A DNA stretch of 64,000 nucleotides from Notospermus geniculatus (Eukaryota > Nemertea > Pilidiophora > Heteronemertea > Lineidae): the NCBI GenBank assembly GCA_002633025.1, contig NMRB01001021.1:1936-65935 (forward strand). The letters run 5' to 3'. Of the stretch, positions 21,786-31,754 are shown piece after piece (position 1 is the stretch's first letter; each line of letters starts with the position of its first letter). The translations under genes and the position numbers were made by a program. The notes under the pieces were generated by a model. It had not been told where the DNA came from. It saw only the letters and a list, made by a program, of their open reading frames with translations, and did no database searches.

Positions 21786-22234
21786 GTAGCTTTTCTCAAA
21801 TCGTATCGCCGGAGCACATCACCGACCGGTAAAGTTTTGATAGATCGAGGGTGACATTTCGGTCTGTCATCCCACATGAAGAGTGCCATTTTCTTATTGG
21901 CCCTAACAATCTGTACAGGAAATAATGAGACGGTCTTTGAATGCGATCTCTCTTTTGGCTTCGAACGAGGGCCTGTATAGCAGATTTGGGACACTGTTAT
22001 GTCACAATTCTCTGGGCATTCACAGTACGTTGCATACAGCTGGAATAGATTCAAGGCAGTTTTCTGCTGGTAGACTGCATGTAAAAGTCCCTCCAGTGAG
22101 ATCAGGAAATGAGGTTCGGATCGGGTGGAATATTCTCCTGAATCATCAAAAAACGGAACAACATTTTCGAAAAAGAGGAGGCAGACGACATAATCAATGG
22201 TATGTTGTTTATGTTTGTGCATTTGAATGGTTAC

Positions 22235-22415
22235 TTTTGTTTTTGTCGAATTGTAGATCCCTTATTTCCAGATTTAGATAAATGACGTCGTTGATGCCTC
22301 GCAAAGCGCACTGTATACACCTCCACCTGTACATGACCTGTGTTATGTATTTGATTTGTACGCAGGAATTGCATTTCATTCTTAAGTTCAGAAATGGCAA
22401 AGTGTAGATCGCAAG
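22235..22415 (-). CDS. unit 2, exon E4 (C-terminal module) of the PAN-family gene
   Basis: Frame ACDLHFAISELKNEMQFLRT, then GHVQVEVYTVRFARHQ, to STIRQKQ, entered at phase 1 (AG|CTTGCG). A better-looking acceptor (CTTTTTGTTCCAG) about 50 bp upstream gives the same frame. The donor is CAAA|GTAACC and a 223-nt GT..AG intron (22012-22234) leads to NCDITVSQICYTG. Unit 4 reads STIRQKN-NRVGDISVSQN without that intron. X exits at phase 0 and this exon enters at phase 1, so another exon is probably missing from my model. Confidence 0.5.
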
Positions 22416-22810
22416 CTACTTGTGGGAGTGGTCGCAATCCAGTATGAACAACAGACATCACCCACTTAACTGGAACAAAAAGAGCTTGTCAACTTCCTGT
22501 AATAAAAATGGTTCCATAGGAACCGCAGAAACCATGTTCAGGCTTAATCCTAGATGGCGCCATCATCAAAACACGAAAAATCAAGTTCGCGCATTGTTAT
22601 CCTTTATTTTATGCCTGGTTCATTATCCAATCAAAACCACAACCCACTGCTCCAGTAGGTGTCACTAGTGATTAAAACTATTGAATTGAAAGGTACGTCC
22701 TTGTCCTGATAAATTTCCTAAGACCAAAACCGTCTATTGTATAGGACCTGGTTACGATGTGCTGCCCTCTATCGTAGTTATGATCCCTATTTAAACCCTT
22801 CAATAGGAAA

Positions 22811-22987
22811 CTTTACTGCCGTTAGAGGCCAGCACCAGTTAGCTGTCCTAGAACGTCCCAAATTTGACGTCAGAGACGTAAAGCCACGGCCTCATTTCAT
22901 TATGGATGTTGATGTGGTGTTCTCTGTGACATCAACTTCATGACGTCCAAAGACCGCAAACTAGTGGTGGCCTCTAACGGCAGTAAA
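22811..22987. mobile_element. foldback MITE, TTTACTGCCGTTAGAGG family (copy 2)
   Basis: Copy-B counterpart of 14035-14217 with the same complementary ends. Confidence 0.75.
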
Positions 22988-24364
22988 TCTTCTGCTGTCG
23001 GTCATCGCTACAATAAACCAAACCTCATTGCTGCACCTACAGCTTACCTGCATTGTCGTGAAGAAACATCAAATAAATTCCCTGACTTTGTCTATCTCGT
23101 ATGATTAGTAAAATTCTTCCTTCCTCTGGGTCGTCTTTCATCCAGGTCGGCGCAACAACACAACTCCTCTTTCGTCTTTTCCATTCAGACCGGCTTATAT
23201 CTTTTGGTTCAATTGGCGACCTGCTGGAATCTTCAGGATTCGAGAATGACGTCAGAATGACGAGTCTCTAATTGCATGATATGAAAAAATGTGAAATGGT
23301 CAGCTGAGTTTTCATCTGACCTACTTTTCTACATGTAGTTCACAGAGGTCGAGAATTCGCATGATATGAAAATAAAATAGTCATCATGGCACCCTCCCCT
23401 CCTGAATTTGGTGGTTGTCGAAAACTAGCGTCACCTTATTGGCGTTGAACTCATCTTGGCGAAGGCAACTAGATCAGGCCCTTAACGCCAAGATAAAAAC
23501 CGCCACGATGGTACCAGCACTATCTTATTTTGAGCAGTCCTGCCAGGTCTGTATCTCCGTAGCGGGGCAGTAGGCCTAGTTAATCCATCTTGTCCAAACA
23601 AGGCCAACGACTGCGTCTTCAGCCTTGTCCCAATCATGTCATCTTATTGCGTTAACTCATAAATTATAAATGAATCTGACCCCTACTTGACCTCGCCTCC
23701 AATCAGAACTCGTGAAACAAATCGCCGTTCGGCACTTTCTCTTCCCGCACACATTTGTAACACGGAATATTCTTCTCCATACCACACACTTCCACTCGAA
23801 CATTGCTATGCATTGTCCAAGTTTGTCGGTCACCGCTACGATGTTAAACCAAACCTCACTGCTGCACCTACAGCTTACACAACTCTTCTTCCGCCTTCTC
23901 CATTCAGACAGGCTTATATCTTTTGCTTCAATTGGCGACCTGCTCGAATCTTCAGGATCCGAGAATGACGTCAGAATGACGAGTCTCTAATTGCATGATA
24001 TGAAAAAATGTGAAATGGTCACCTGAGTTTTCATCTGACCTGCTTTTATACATGTAGGTCACAGAGCTCGAGAATTCGTTTTGTCAAGAAGGCTACCTGG
24101 CGGCCCATTAGAATGAAATTTGGCACCCTCCTCCTGAATTTGGTGGTTGTCGAAAACTAGTGTCACCTTATTGGCGTTGAACTCATCTTGGCGAAGGCAA
24201 CTAGATCGGGCCCTTAACGCCACGATAAGTAACGCCACGATGGTACCAGTACCACGATTTTCAGCAGTCCTGCCAGATCTGTATCTAGTTAATCTTGTTG
24301 CAGATAAACAGTAACTTTGATTATAAATAGTAATACTTTGTGTTTGCTGTTCGTTTCAAGATAC

Positions 24365-24516
24365 TAGGGAGTTTCAGAAATCAAACGATAAACGTTAACT
24401 TTACGACAACGTTTTTTTTGTACCGAAAATGCAATATATAATCTGGTGAATTAGCAGTATCAAAAATAACGTTGTCGTAAAGTTAACGTTTATCGTTTGA
24501 TTTCTTAAACTCCCTA
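24365..24516. mobile_element. TAGGGAG foldback MITE, copy B-1
   Basis: TA-flanked counterpart of 16925-17082. It lacks the GCCTA pentamer found at 17002-17006 in copy A. Confidence 0.85.
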
Positions 24517-24695
24517 CTTTCGCATTGCAAACTTGAAGCCTCAGCTAAAGGTGTTCGAGATTTTGTCGTCCTCTTTGACCCACGCATGCACAGAGGTTCA
24601 CTGTCCAGGCTGTGTGTTGAACAAGACACCTGTGGATGTACATAGAAAATGAGTGCGACACCTTGTTGAAGATCAACTATTTATTGGTCCGAGGA

Positions 24696-24760
24696 CCCGA
24701 TACAAGCTTTCGACACTTACTGTGTCTTCATCAAGTATGAAAACTTTTGGAAATGGCAAG
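24696..24760 (-). ncRNA. second, inverted copy of the hammerhead-like motif, core altered
   Basis: On the minus strand the copy reads CATACTTGATGA, stem GACAC/GTGTC, then GAAAGCTTGTAT. The conserved C of CUGAUGA is replaced by U, which should abolish cleavage. Confidence 0.5.
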
Positions 24761-25246
24761 CTATATACAGAGTAGCAAATGTAAATACAGGGATTAGCAA
24801 GAGGAATTATAAACATACGAGTTCAAAAAGAGGTGTGAGCTGAGGAGATTGTAGTAATCACAAGTCACAATCAAAAGTTATAGTGGGACAGGAATCCACT
24901 GTCTCGGTTCAGTCCATTGTTTAAACAGTCAAATTTATCAATAAGTTTCTGTTCACAGATACGCTTTGTGTTGTTTTAGGCAATTGTCCTTTAAGAACTG
25001 TGACTCTAAGGTCAACTGTGGAGTGTCCAGGCTTATTGAAGTGTTCACCAATGGGAAGGTAGTGATTGTTATTTATTGTAGTGATTACTGCAATCTCCTC
25101 AGCTCACACCTCTTTTTGAACTCGTATGTTTATAATTCCTCTTGCTAATCCCTGTATTTACATTTGCTACTCTGTATATAGCTTGCCATTTCCAAAAGTT
25201 TTCATACCTGATGAAGACACATAGCTTGCCATTTCCAAAAGTTTTC

Positions 25247-25285
25247 ATACCTGATGAAGACACAGTAAGTGTCGAAAGCTTGTAT
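25247..25285 (+). ncRNA. hammerhead-ribozyme-like motif
   Basis: Core CTGATGA (25251-25257), one extra A, stem II GACAC/GTGTC (25259-25263 with 25269-25273, loop AGTAA), core GAAA (25274-25277), then GCTT, and GTAT (25282-25285). GTAT can pair with ATAC (25247-25250) as a 4-bp stem I, which places a CUU cleavage triplet at 25279-25281. Stem III would be minimal (palindromic AGCT), as in dimer-type hammerheads of retroelements. Activity is unproven; the extra A after CUGAUGA and the weak stem III are the main doubts. Confidence 0.5.
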
Positions 25286-25456
25286 CGGGTCCTCGGTCCA
25301 ATAAATAGTTGATCTTCAACAAGGTGTCGCACTCATTTTCTATGTATTTCAACAATTAGATCAACACGGCAACATACTACCACACCTGTGGATGGTTGGA
25401 AGTGCACAGGCCATTCAGGTCATGGGGCTCTCTCAACCAAACTCCCCCTGCACTGC

Positions 25457-25663
25457 GGAACGGGATAGCGAAAGCTCTCTATTAATGTGGACATTAAATC
25501 GAATTAATGGTGGCATTAAATCGATTTAATGTGGACATTAAATCGAATAAATGTCCACACATAAAAATCAAATTCTATTGGTCGATTTAATGTAGACATT
25601 AATTCGTTTGAATTAATGTGGATATTAATTCAGAATTATGTCCACTCCGGCGTGCGATAGTCG
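25457..25663. repeat. ATTAATGTGGACATTAAATC palindromic repeat, inverted relative to copy A
   Basis: Reverse complement of 17267-17401 with about 70 bp of extra repeats. The unique end tatcgcacgccggagtggac (minus strand) matches the start of the copy-A segment, and tgcggaac matches its end. Confidence 0.8.
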
Positions 25664-25829
25664 TTTTATGATGCTCCACTTACGATGCTTCACACTCAGT
25701 ATTGTGACAGATTGGCTGTCAACATGACAAATTTCCATTTTAAACAGAAAGCAAGGCTCTAAGGGTCACTTGGGTCGGACTTTCGCCTAACGTATAGCTG
25801 AAGTTAGACTTTCTCTTTGCTTGAAGCAG

Positions 25830-25987
25830 TAGGGAGGTTTAGAAATCAAACGATAAACGTAAACTTTACGACAACGTTATTTTTCATCCTACACATTAGC
25901 CAAATTTTATATTGAATCTTCGGTAGGCTACAAAAATAACCTTGCCGTTAAAGTTTACGTTTATCGTTTGATTTCGAAACCTCCCTA
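25830..25987. mobile_element. TAGGGAG foldback MITE, copy B-2
   Basis: TA-flanked counterpart of 17589-17746. Confidence 0.85.
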
Positions 25988-26117
25988 TTGCGAGAAGTCA
26001 AACTTTGATGTAAGTGTGGCTGCAGTCCGACCCAGTCGGCTTTCGAAACCGCATGTTGCACAGAATTGGGAAGGACCTCGCAAACGCTTTAAAAGATCGT
26101 CTTGTGCTCCTACTGAC

Positions 26118-26246
26118 CGTTGTGAGTACTGCTATTCGTCCACTCTTGCTGATGGCTACCCCTGGATATCGACAGGGGTATCGGCGAAATTGATGGATAC
26201 CTGCCGTAAGGTTTGTCTTCTCTACAATTCGTAGTCTTTGTTTCGG
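26118..26246 (-). CDS. unit 2, exon X of the PAN-family gene
   Basis: A 43-codon exon between acceptor GAACACTTTTCAG and donor ACG|GTCAGT, phase 0 at both ends, directly compatible with the phase-0 exit of E2 (27749). It reads PKQRLRIVEKTNLTAG, then IHQFRRYPCRYPGVAI, then SKSGRIAVLTT. Conserved in units 1 and 3 with an in-frame one-codon difference. The minus frame runs open from 26429 to 25998, but unit 3 diverges immediately after the donor. The plus-strand frame at 25968-26234 is a shadow. Confidence 0.58.
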
Positions 26247-26439
26247 CTGAAAAGTGTTCAAAGGTATAGACATTTTGTGGTGGATTTCTCCTGATTCATA
26301 TTGACATTCCTCAGTTGACCCGCAAAGGTCCTTTTCTACGGCAGATTTATTTTGCGGGCGGGGAAAAATAATAGACGATCGGGGCCCTCGACAAGGCTCC
26401 TCCAGTACCTCATTCGAGAAATCGGACACCTAGCACAAA

Positions 26440-27500
26440 AGTGCGTTTATCGAGAAGACCGTTCAAATTCAACCACATAAACCATACATCAGTATTTAGC
26501 TAAGACATTGAGCTTTCCATTAGTGTAACTTATTTTGGCATAAAGCAAACGAGTGAAGAGAAATCATTTAAGAAATTTCGTCCTCCGCACAGAATTGGAG
26601 GTCACTTGGAGTAGAGCGTTGTTAAAAACATCGCCATAACTCCATAAATAGTTGCCTGCATAAAACCAGCAAAACTGAATGGAAATGGAGAAACTATCAA
26701 TCTCCAATCTGTATTAATTTCATACATCGGCATGGTATTCCAAGTTTTTGTACGCAGTTTGAACAGCAGTAGGTAAACGATTCTCGCAGCCATAAACCTG
26801 GTTCCTTGGCGGCCGACGTGGCGCTGACTGACGATTCGACCAGTCAGCGCCACCGTCGGAGCCCATGAAACCAGTTAGACAATGGATAAAGCGAAAGAGA
26901 TTTCTTGAAAATATGGTTGTGTTTCGGGGTGATTGTCAACCCATCAGACATGCATGCATGAAACCACGCTTCGCATGTGGATTCTTCTATGATTATAACA
27001 ATCCGAATGACCTAAGCAGAAGTTTTAAAATACTATTCCAAGAAAGTGTACGCACTTCTGAACCGATTTCGATGAAATTTTCGGCAACTTTCGTAGAGAA
27101 ACATCCATCAACATGTAAACATCACGCCACCTTCAAACGCCTGACTAATCGTGCGTAATTAGTGATTGTTTTATAGCGTCTGCTACGCCTTCGTCACTGC
27201 CTCGTAATTAGTGATTGTTTTATAGCCCTGCTACGCCTACGTCACTGCCTCGCTTTCGTTCAGTGATTTAGCAGTTAGTAGGCATGGCTATGGAAGCCAA
27301 TCGCCAGAGGTTAGTATATGTTTGTATCAATAGGAGCTTTTGTTCCTAGGACAGTTTTTCCTAGGGACGTTCTTTCCTATCACACCTGATCTTGCCCTCC
27401 TCGTCCGCTGAAGACTTATCCCGATGTGTAGATGGACGGGGGGACCAAAACAGGGGCATTTTCTTACAGATCTTCATGAGAGTCTGTACCTCTAACTGTA
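26440..27500. other. intron of unit 2, no exon seen
   Basis: Contains unique sequence to about 27130 that copy A lacks, a local repeat 'cgtaattagtgattgttttatag' at about 27155 and 27204, and from 27280 the tract shared with 18200-18310. Confidence 0.45.
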
Positions 27501-27534
27501 GTAGAACCTATCGTGGGACTTCTGATATAAACAC

Positions 27535-27693
27535 TAGGGAGGTTTAGAAATCAAACGGTGAACGTACATTTTACGGCAATGTTATTTTTCATACTACACA
27601 TCAACCAGATTTTATGTTGTCTTTTCGGTACAAATATATCGTGGTCGCTAACGTTTACATGTACGTTTAACGTTTGATTTCTAAACCTCACTA
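27535..27693. mobile_element. TAGGGAG foldback MITE, copy B-3
   Basis: TA-flanked counterpart of 18476-18634, in the intron just after the E2 donor. Confidence 0.82.
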
Positions 27694-27748
27694 ATGTGAA
27701 GATCCGGCCGTACGTTAGGGCGAAAGTCCAGTATATTAGGTTACTTAC

Positions 27749-28324
27749 CTTCGGAACAAATTCAAACTTGTAGACAACAATTGCATAACGTCCATCCTTC
27801 GTGTGGAAGAAAAAAACTCCTTGATTCCCCCGGATATGAAAACCACCCAGACAAGACTGTTCCCCTCGGCATGAATGTCCCTTAAGCGTAATCGTCGGAA
27901 ATTCTTTAAGATGTCCAGACCTCAGCTCATACCTAGAGACATTGTACTCTAGAGGTTTACAGTGGATTTCCTTGTAAACTGAGTGGAGGAACACAAAATC
28001 ATTCACTGATTCACAAAGGATGTCAATCATCTTACAGTTCCGAACTGTGAGTGTGACATTTGCAACCGATTGTATTATTTTCTTGGTTCCCTGTGTTTTC
28101 ATTCTCAAAATGTCCATCCGTCCAGTGGTGTTCCTTTCAAATATTGATCGTGATGTCATCCATACGTCATAGTGTGTTTCGTTTCTACTTTGGATAAATC
28201 CGCAGGCCATGAGTTTACCATTGCCTGTTACGTTATGTGTGAATGTATGAAATGACTTAAAACTAACCGTCGCTTGATTTCTGTTTTTGTAGTCCTTTTT
28301 CGAAATATACGTTTTGCTCACGAG
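27749..28324 (-). CDS. unit 2, exon E2 of the PAN-family gene (beta-rich region)
   Basis: 576 nt, 192 codons, fully open, phase 0 at both ends; acceptor TTTGTTTAG|CTCGTGAGC, donor CCGAAG|GTAAGT. Order of segments: KSFHTFTHNVTGNGKLMACG, IQSRNETHYDVWMTSR, TGRMDILRMKTQGTKK, VANVTLTVRNCKMIDILC, NDFVFLHSV, LKEFPTITLKG, CLGGFHIRGNQGVFFFHTKD, RYAIVVYKFEFVPK. The alternation of hydrophobic strands suggests an all-beta fold, with NxT/NxS glycosylation-type motifs. The same order can be followed in unit 3 (38121-38705, 39095-39679) and in the large unit-4 exons. The protein is predicted to be secreted. I do not recognise the domain. Confidence 0.75.
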
Positions 28325-28732
28325 CTAAACAAAGTAAAGATCACGTTTGAAACGAAGGGACAGGGAGACTTCAAAATTAACCATGCCCTCGGATACTAGT
28401 AGGCCTACTCAGGGAGCAAAAATGCATAAAAAATCTTACATCCGAGGCAAATTTACCGAAAGCATATTGAAAAATAATAAAACAAGTCGAAGAGTACATG
28501 AATAGATGTAGTGTCTTCGATGCAAAATTCGTCGGCCAGTGCTACTCAGCCTATATTTTGTTAATACCCCACCAAACTGAGCTAGTTCTCACTCAGTACG
28601 TTCTTGAAAATGTTGCCGAACGGGCTCAAACTGTGTGCGAACGGAGTGGACGTAGTGGCAACTTTTTACAGTCTTTTCACGAACTTCGTTGACGGGCTCG
28701 GACGGGAAGGGTGTTCCACGACTCCGAGACAT

Positions 28733-28800
28733 TAGGGAGTTTAAGAAATAAAACGATAAACGTTAACTTTAGGACAACGTTATTTTTCATACTGCGAATG
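28733..28800. mobile_element. truncated TAGGGAG MITE
   Basis: Left end ttagggagtttaagaaataa plus cgataaacgttaactttag. The right half is missing; a loose right end (ttctaaattctccctac) occurs near 29412-29429. It lies next to the end of E1, where units 2 and 3 stop matching. Confidence 0.6.
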
Positions 28801-28861
28801 GGGAGCGCCAATTGGTCACGTGATGACTACTGATAGAGCAGACGAGACACCTAGCGTTGAC

Positions 28862-29200
28862 CTAGGCCCATTGTTCGAGAGATGCGACCCGTAATCTCCG
28901 AAGATTCTCATTTCGATCGTCATCCTGACCGTAGAAGTAATCATTTTGTATAAAACAAAATGATTTTTTCCTGATCAAATGGAATCCAGTACAGGCTCTA
29001 TACATGTACAAGGAGCAGATCACGGCACAGTGCAGTTCACGTTGCGATAAATGGTGGGAAACCAAACTAAACGTTACTTGGTCTTCGACTCTGACGGGAA
29101 CCGAAACGAATATCTGTTGGCCGAAGGTAACTTCGTGCAGAAGAAAGAATGACCAGAGAAGGAACACTAGCGGTGATAAAGCTTGGTTCTTGATCGTCAT
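28862..29200 (-). CDS. unit 2, first coding exon: signal peptide and PAN/apple-like module
   Basis: ATG at 29200. Residues 1 to about 28 (MTIKNQALSPLVFLLWSFFL, then LHEVTFG) form a classic signal peptide. A PAN/apple-like cysteine pattern follows: ELHCAVICSLYMYRACTGF, then KKSFCFIQND, that is CxxxC, C, C. It matches unit 3 (40802-41149) up to NENLR; after that the two diverge, so the donor of this copy is uncertain and the frame shown runs to a stop at 28862. It differs from unit 3 by one in-frame CATGTA inside the exon (29003-29008, adding two residues) and lacks another. Confidence 0.72.
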   Translation of the reverse strand: MTIKNQALSPLVFLLWSFFLLHEVTFGQQIFVSVPVRVEDQVTFSLVSHHLSQRELHCAVICSLYMYRACTGFHLIRKKSFCFIQNDYFYGQDDDRNENLRRLRVASLEQWA

Positions 29201-29209
29201 GGTTGGTCC

Positions 29210-29600
29210 ATGTGTGCATATCTATCTATATAATAATGCTGGAAATCGGCTCAATAAAGTCACAGTTAGACATGTTAGAAGCTTTGTTTTGCGTCGAAAT
29301 TCGGTATGGTAATAGAGGATACCATATCCTGATGCAGCAGGTGGTTTAATTTGCGAAGAGGACTTTGTTCTGGTAGCAATTTTACTTTTTTAACGGTGTT
29401 GTTCGATTGCTTTCTAAATTCTCCCTACCGCAAACCGTGTTGCACCAATTCCAGCCGTGCATTCCAACCTCCGCCAAAATCAGAATCGCCGATTGCCACG
29501 GGGTCCTCCTAGTTGTATAATAATTTCCCTCTTATAATGTACATGTATTGTATTGCTCAAATGGTAGATTATCGGAGCAGTTACTTCTAATGTCATGAAA
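29210..29600. other. upstream region of unit 2
   Basis: Contains the presumed promoter of the unit-2 gene (minus strand) but no recognisable TATA box at a fixed distance. The whole tract is missing from copy A. Confidence 0.4.
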
Positions 29601-30121
29601 TGGCACGATTGATGATTCCCATTTTGTCAACACTGATCGATATGTGCCAGTGGCAATGGCTTTTTGGCCAGACTTCATCAGCGATACGTTGTATGAGTAA
29701 AAAATGTTTTCTAACTACATTGTATTTCATTTTGACTCTTACATGTAGTTTCAATAATCGATTTAAATCTAGTAGCAATGATTGCTTTTTATCAAATCTT
29801 GATGTTGGTTTTGCGTGTCTGTAACAATGGGATTCGAAATTGACGATAGACCCTAATGGAACAAGAAGACTGTTGGGGGCGGGGGAGGGGGCATCCACTG
29901 CATTCCATGTTTGGGGTCTGCTTTCTGAAATCGTATGGCCAGAGCACATCATCGACCGGTAAACCTTTGACACATCGAGGGGCGACCTTTCGGACTGTCC
30001 TCCCATTGAAGGATGCCAATTCCTTATCATCCTCGCCCCCAGTGTCTTTACAACCGCTCCCTTCTCCCGCTTGGTTGAGACGCTGGCGACATCTATGCCA
30101 TTTTTGGACTCCGCCAATCCA

Positions 30122-30172
30122 GCCAATCACAGCGAAGCTTTTGTCCTGTCTTGGGCACTTCCAAAATGGCGG
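30122..30172 (+). promoter_or_regulatory. candidate plus-strand core promoter, copy B
   Basis: Same CCAAT and CCAAAATGGCGGC motifs as at 21050-21115. It lies about 0.95 kb from the start codon of the minus-strand unit-2 gene, so the two would be divergent. Confidence 0.4.
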
Positions 30173-30244
30173 CTGTAAAAATTTCTCGGTTCGCTGACAA
30201 ACTCGCTTAATTTTTCAATGTTACTGAATTGTCTTCACCTCAAA

Positions 30245-30394
30245 ATGATACTCACGGATTACCTTGATAACGAGAACGTGCTAATGGGTTTAAAACACGA
30301 AGGTATGATCCAGTTCCAATCTGAAGAGGTCGCCACCATCGTTCCTCGGCTCAGACCTCTGAAAAGGGCTGGAACCCAGTACAAGATTCTTGTA
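30245..30394 (+). CDS. CARD-like exon, copy B (candidate)
   Basis: Reads MILTDYLDNENVLMGLKHEG, then MIQFQSEEVATIVPRL, then RPLKRAGTQYKIL; open to 30427. The protein is nearly identical to copy A apart from the in-frame hexamer. If it is a CARD, it would be the N-terminal part of a death-fold signalling adaptor whose remaining exons lie outside copy B or are lost. No downstream exon is evident within the repeat. Confidence 0.38.
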
Positions 30395-30662
30395 CTCATC
30401 GATTTTACAAATTATTCCAAAAATTAGAATTTGTTCAAGTATTTGTAAAAATACTACTATTTTGACATTCCGTTGGGTATTCAATGTTTTATAAACGAAC
30501 AAAGTACGAACTCTTTCGAATCCCTCCGCAATTGGCTGTGCAACGGTCAAAAATTCATCCACCTTGAACAATGCATTTGCATTGTGCAAAAGTAGTACCG
30601 GTATAGCCCTTTCCAGAGTTTAATGTGGCATTGAATTCTGGGCACGAGATTGATCCAGTTCA

Positions 30663-31547
30663 TGTGCTTGAGGCAGCTATCATTCGACAGCCTGCATAAA
30701 TTATGGAATGAGGTACAATGTGTACGAGACTGGTAGGCCCTATCCGAGGTAACTCGTTATACTTGTACCTGATCTTGGACGAATTATTGGGCACTAGGTG
30801 CTCTTTATTTTCACTTACCTGGTTTTTCGTTTCCAGGTAACTTTTTGTGGCATCGACAAACTACATGTATTCTCCATGAAACCGCATCAGAAGCAGTAGA
30901 GTCATAGGCCTACATTATTGTGTCCAGCCTGGCCCACCCACCTTAAAACCCAAGATTTAGTCGTATTTCTCTTATTTTTGGCCTAAATGAGCATTTTCTA
31001 TGTACCTTTGCGTTCCGCAATAACTGACGCCTTTTGGGCCTAATTTAGCCATCGAATCGTGTATGGGAAGATGTCTAGGATGTACCCTATGATAAACGCA
31101 GCGATTCGGATTCTTTTGATCGGCCTACATGTATGATGACGTTTTTGACCTACTGGCCTGAATAGGGAAACAATGAATATCCTCATGGGCATGACTAGCA
31201 GAGAGAGCAGGGCCCATATTCATAAAACCTTGCTAGTAGTTGCCTGCTAAAGTGCCTAGTTTGTACAGGCCAATGTACACAACTAGCAACTAACTAAGCT
31301 GGCAAGGTTTTATGAATTTGGGCCCAGATTGTCTTCTGGTAGCGGTATTCTGACTGAACGGTAACATTTAAAGGGGCAGCCTTCTGATGGTGTCAATACA
31401 TTCCGGGAGGGTCTTCTGATTTAAGAGGGAAGTCTGGATATGGGTATTGGTGATATCCCGGGGATGTAAAAGTCACGGCGAGACACGACCCTCTAAGATC
31501 ACCTAGTGCCCAAAACGTCGCTAGACTTTTATTGTACTGTCAGTATC
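30663..31547. other. gene-free stretch between unit 2 and unit 3
   Basis: Contains a small foldback: gggcccatattcataaaacc (31210-31229) versus ggttttatgaatttgggccc (31305-31324), with arms continuing inward (cttgctagtag / ctaagctggcaag). This is a MITE of about 115 bp. I saw no exon. Confidence 0.55.
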
Positions 31548-31745
31548 AGGCGCGGATCCAGAGGGGGCCGCGGCCCCCCCCCCTATTTTTGGAACACCAA
31601 CCAAAAACGGGTCACTAACTCCGAAAAAATGAGCAAATAGATGAGGAAATCATGCCCCCAGATGCTTGGAAATCGTATCTAATGCATCTGGAATTCAAAA
31701 TTTTCTGGGGGAAGCCCCCCAGACCGCCCGTTGCGCCCATTTTTG
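31548..31745. mobile_element. transposon fragment with CAGGCGCGGATCCAG end
   Basis: Left end resembles the CAGGGGCGGATCC ends. It contains cgtatctaatgcatctgg and aattttctgggggaagcccc, typical of the same family. It interrupts the E4 region of unit 3, replacing the intron just after its 5' end. Confidence 0.6.
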
Positions 31746-31754
31746 AATGGTTAT

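Larger units (their letters stand above)
24639..25381 (+). mobile_element. Penelope-like retroelement remnant, private to copy B
   Basis: A 13-bp target duplication (ACACCTGTGGATG at 24626-24638 and 25382-25394) flanks 743 bp absent from copy A, where the site is intact (gacacctgtggatggttg near 17190). The two ends are inverted copies of one another (24650-24840 and 25090-25345). The right end also has a 43-bp tandem repeat (atagcttgccatttcc... at about 25178 and 25221). Inverted and tandem terminal repeats, variable target duplications and hammerhead motifs (25247-25285) are known features of Penelope-like elements. No reverse transcriptase frame remains. Confidence 0.65.
21792..30662. repeat. 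large tandem segmental duplication, copy B
   Basis: The direct-repeat partner of 13036-21602. Private features: a Penelope-like insertion (24639-25381), an inverted segment (25457-25663), and retention of the first exon (28862-29200). It contains gene unit 2. Confidence 0.92.

Noticed and set aside
25968-26234. Plus-strand 88-codon frame conserved in copies A and B
   Set aside because: It overlaps exon X antisense. Conservation in frame across unit 3, including a one-codon indel, supports the minus-strand reading and not this one.
29593-30126. 177-codon minus-strand frame
   Set aside because: Copy A has stops and shifts in the same frame, and the region is mostly the shared tract around the plus-strand CARD-like promoter. 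A short part (LPVDDVL.YDFRK) recurs at 13035 and 21790 and may reflect an old exon, but I could not assign splice sites.
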